Below, piece by piece: positions 63,088 to 64,000 of a stretch of DNA of 64,000 bases. The position numbers and the translations under genes were made by a program. The stretch is from JAPPLG01 sp965199935 (GTDB taxonomy: Bacteria; Bdellovibrionota; Bdellovibrionia; Bdellovibrionales; UBA1609). The first letter of the stretch is position 1. Every line of letters starts with the position of its first letter. Below the pieces are notes generated by a model, which worked only from the letters and a program-made list of their open reading frames with translations, had not been told where the DNA came from and did not search any database. Location: contig CBDATD010000002.1 in the NCBI GenBank assembly GCA_965199935.1, positions 384,948-448,947 of the forward strand, written 5' to 3'.

Positions 63088-63364
63088 GAAAAACTGTTTG
63101 TATGGCTGAACCCCTGCCTTCACGGGAATAGTTCGTGTGCGGGAGCGAGGTGATGGAGCTGACAAGAAGAATCGCCGAGTTCGTACTTTCGCAGGTGATG
63201 GGTATGCAGGGGTGGTTTTCTGTCTTCCAAAATCCTCTTTTTTACATAAAACATGAATGAAAACAGGAACTTACAAAAACCTGTCACAAAATTTGCACGT
63301 CCTTTTTTATGGAATTTGAAACAGCTTCAAATTTCAAGTAACCTATAAAGGAGGGAATACTGCT

Positions 63365-64000
63365 ATGGCTGTGCAAAAAACATATTCATCTGAGAAAGAG
63401 ATCGCTGAGATTTGGAAGCTCTTTCGTGAGACGGACCGGAAGATGCGGGAGACTTCCAAACAAATGAAAGAAACAGACCGGTACATCAAGTCTATGTCTG
63501 CGGAGACCGATCGGAAAATAGAGGAGACTTCCAAACAAATGAAAGAGACAGACCGGTACATCAAGTCTATGTCTGCGGAGGCAGATAAAATGATGCGGAA
63601 AACGGATCAAAGAATGCGGAAAACGGATCGGAGAATCAAAGAGCTTAACGAGTTATTTACAGGGCAGTGGGGAAAACTTATGGAAAGCCTTGTCGAGGGA
63701 GACTTGATTAAACTTTTAAAGGAGAGGCAAATTCCTGTGGAAGCCACACTCACCAATTTAGCAGGACGGTACAATGGAGAGGAAACGGAGTTTGATATTA
63801 TAGCTGTCAATGGAGCAGAAATTGTTGTTGTAGAAGTTAAAACGACTTTGAATTTGAGAGATGTGAAGCGTTTTGTAGGAAAACTTGAAAATTTTAAAAA
63901 GTGGAGGCCGGAGTACAGAGATAAGAAAGTGTATGGAGCTGTTGCGTACTTGAAAGCTAGAGGAGACTCAAAAGGCTATGCAGAAGAGCAAAGGCTGTTT
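63365..64000 (+). CDS. DUF3782-like coiled-coil PD-(D/E)XK nuclease, copy 8 (cut by window edge)
   Basis: 212 codons visible, open to the right edge. It has two YIKSMSAE-containing coiled-coil blocks, an order not seen in other copies, then the usual core (GQWGKLMESL, GEETEFDIIAVNG, VVVEVKTTLNL). The standard leader and GGAGGG precede it. Confidence 0.75.
   Translation, partial: MAVQKTYSSEKEIAEIWKLFRETDRKMRETSKQMKETDRYIKSMSAETDRKIEETSKQMKETDRYIKSMSAEADKMMRKTDQRMRKTDRRIKELNELFTGQWGKLMESLVEGDLIKLLKERQIPVEATLTNLAGRYNGEETEFDIIAVNGAEIVVVEVKTTLNLRDVKRFVGKLENFKKWRPEYRDKKVYGAVAYLKARGDSKGYAEEQRLF

Overview
The window comes from a moderately AT-rich Gram-negative bacterium with many lipoproteins and exported proteins. 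TamB, an outer-membrane porin, two TolC/RND genes, RNase Y, paired DUF507 proteins and VWA/thrombospondin-repeat lipoproteins together suggest a Bdellovibrionota/Oligoflexia-like or other former deltaproteobacterial lineage. This is an inference from gene content, not a measured placement.

1-12 kb is mostly housekeeping. On the minus strand lie zapA, a 5-formyltetrahydrofolate cyclo-ligase and rny (cut by the left edge). A VWA lipoprotein and a subtilisin-like lipoprotein diverge from a shared upstream region. Then come rpmF, a TPR protein and tamB, followed by three small exported or membrane proteins, one with a decayed tandem copy.

12.5-19 kb is an AT-rich defence island. It holds a type II restriction-modification pair, a truncated NYN nuclease, a broken AbiE toxin-antitoxin pair, a methyltransferase fused to an Mrr-like nuclease, and two tiny peptide genes with strong ribosome-binding sites. 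It ends at tRNA-Ala(GGC), which directly follows a giant coiled-coil gene. tRNA-Ala and the nearby tRNA-Ser(GGA) are each followed by a roughly 205-bp unit that ends in a second copy of the tRNA 3' end. Each unit encloses a 146-148 nt foldable element whose stems are kept by compensatory changes between the two tRNA loci.

22.9-39.6 kb returns to ordinary genes: a large exported protein, a porin, two DUF507 genes, an FKBP lipoprotein, and the run lepA-lepB-lepB-pyrB-carA (one LepB lacks the usual catalytic serine). An M23 peptidase, TolC and RND pump operon follows.

39.6-64 kb is the most unusual part. A three-gene minus-strand operon (45.9-55.6 kb) encodes two proteins with prepilin-like N-termini and a Cys-rich secreted protein. 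The last gene (about 1,600 residues) has a second, promoterless copy of its 3' third at 39.6-41.1 kb in inverted orientation. The two copies are nearly identical at both ends and unrelated over about 200 Cys-rich residues in the middle, which is the layout of an expression locus plus silent cassette. The inverted arms also carry copies of a coiled-coil PD-(D/E)XK nuclease gene (DUF3782-like), present eight times in the window, and an Rpn-family recombination-promoting nuclease lies nearby. Sequence at about 44.04-44.92 kb looks like two different repeats interleaved base by base, which suggests a merged assembly consensus over a structurally variable site. An M9 collagenase-like protease and dispersed palindromic repeats fill the rest.
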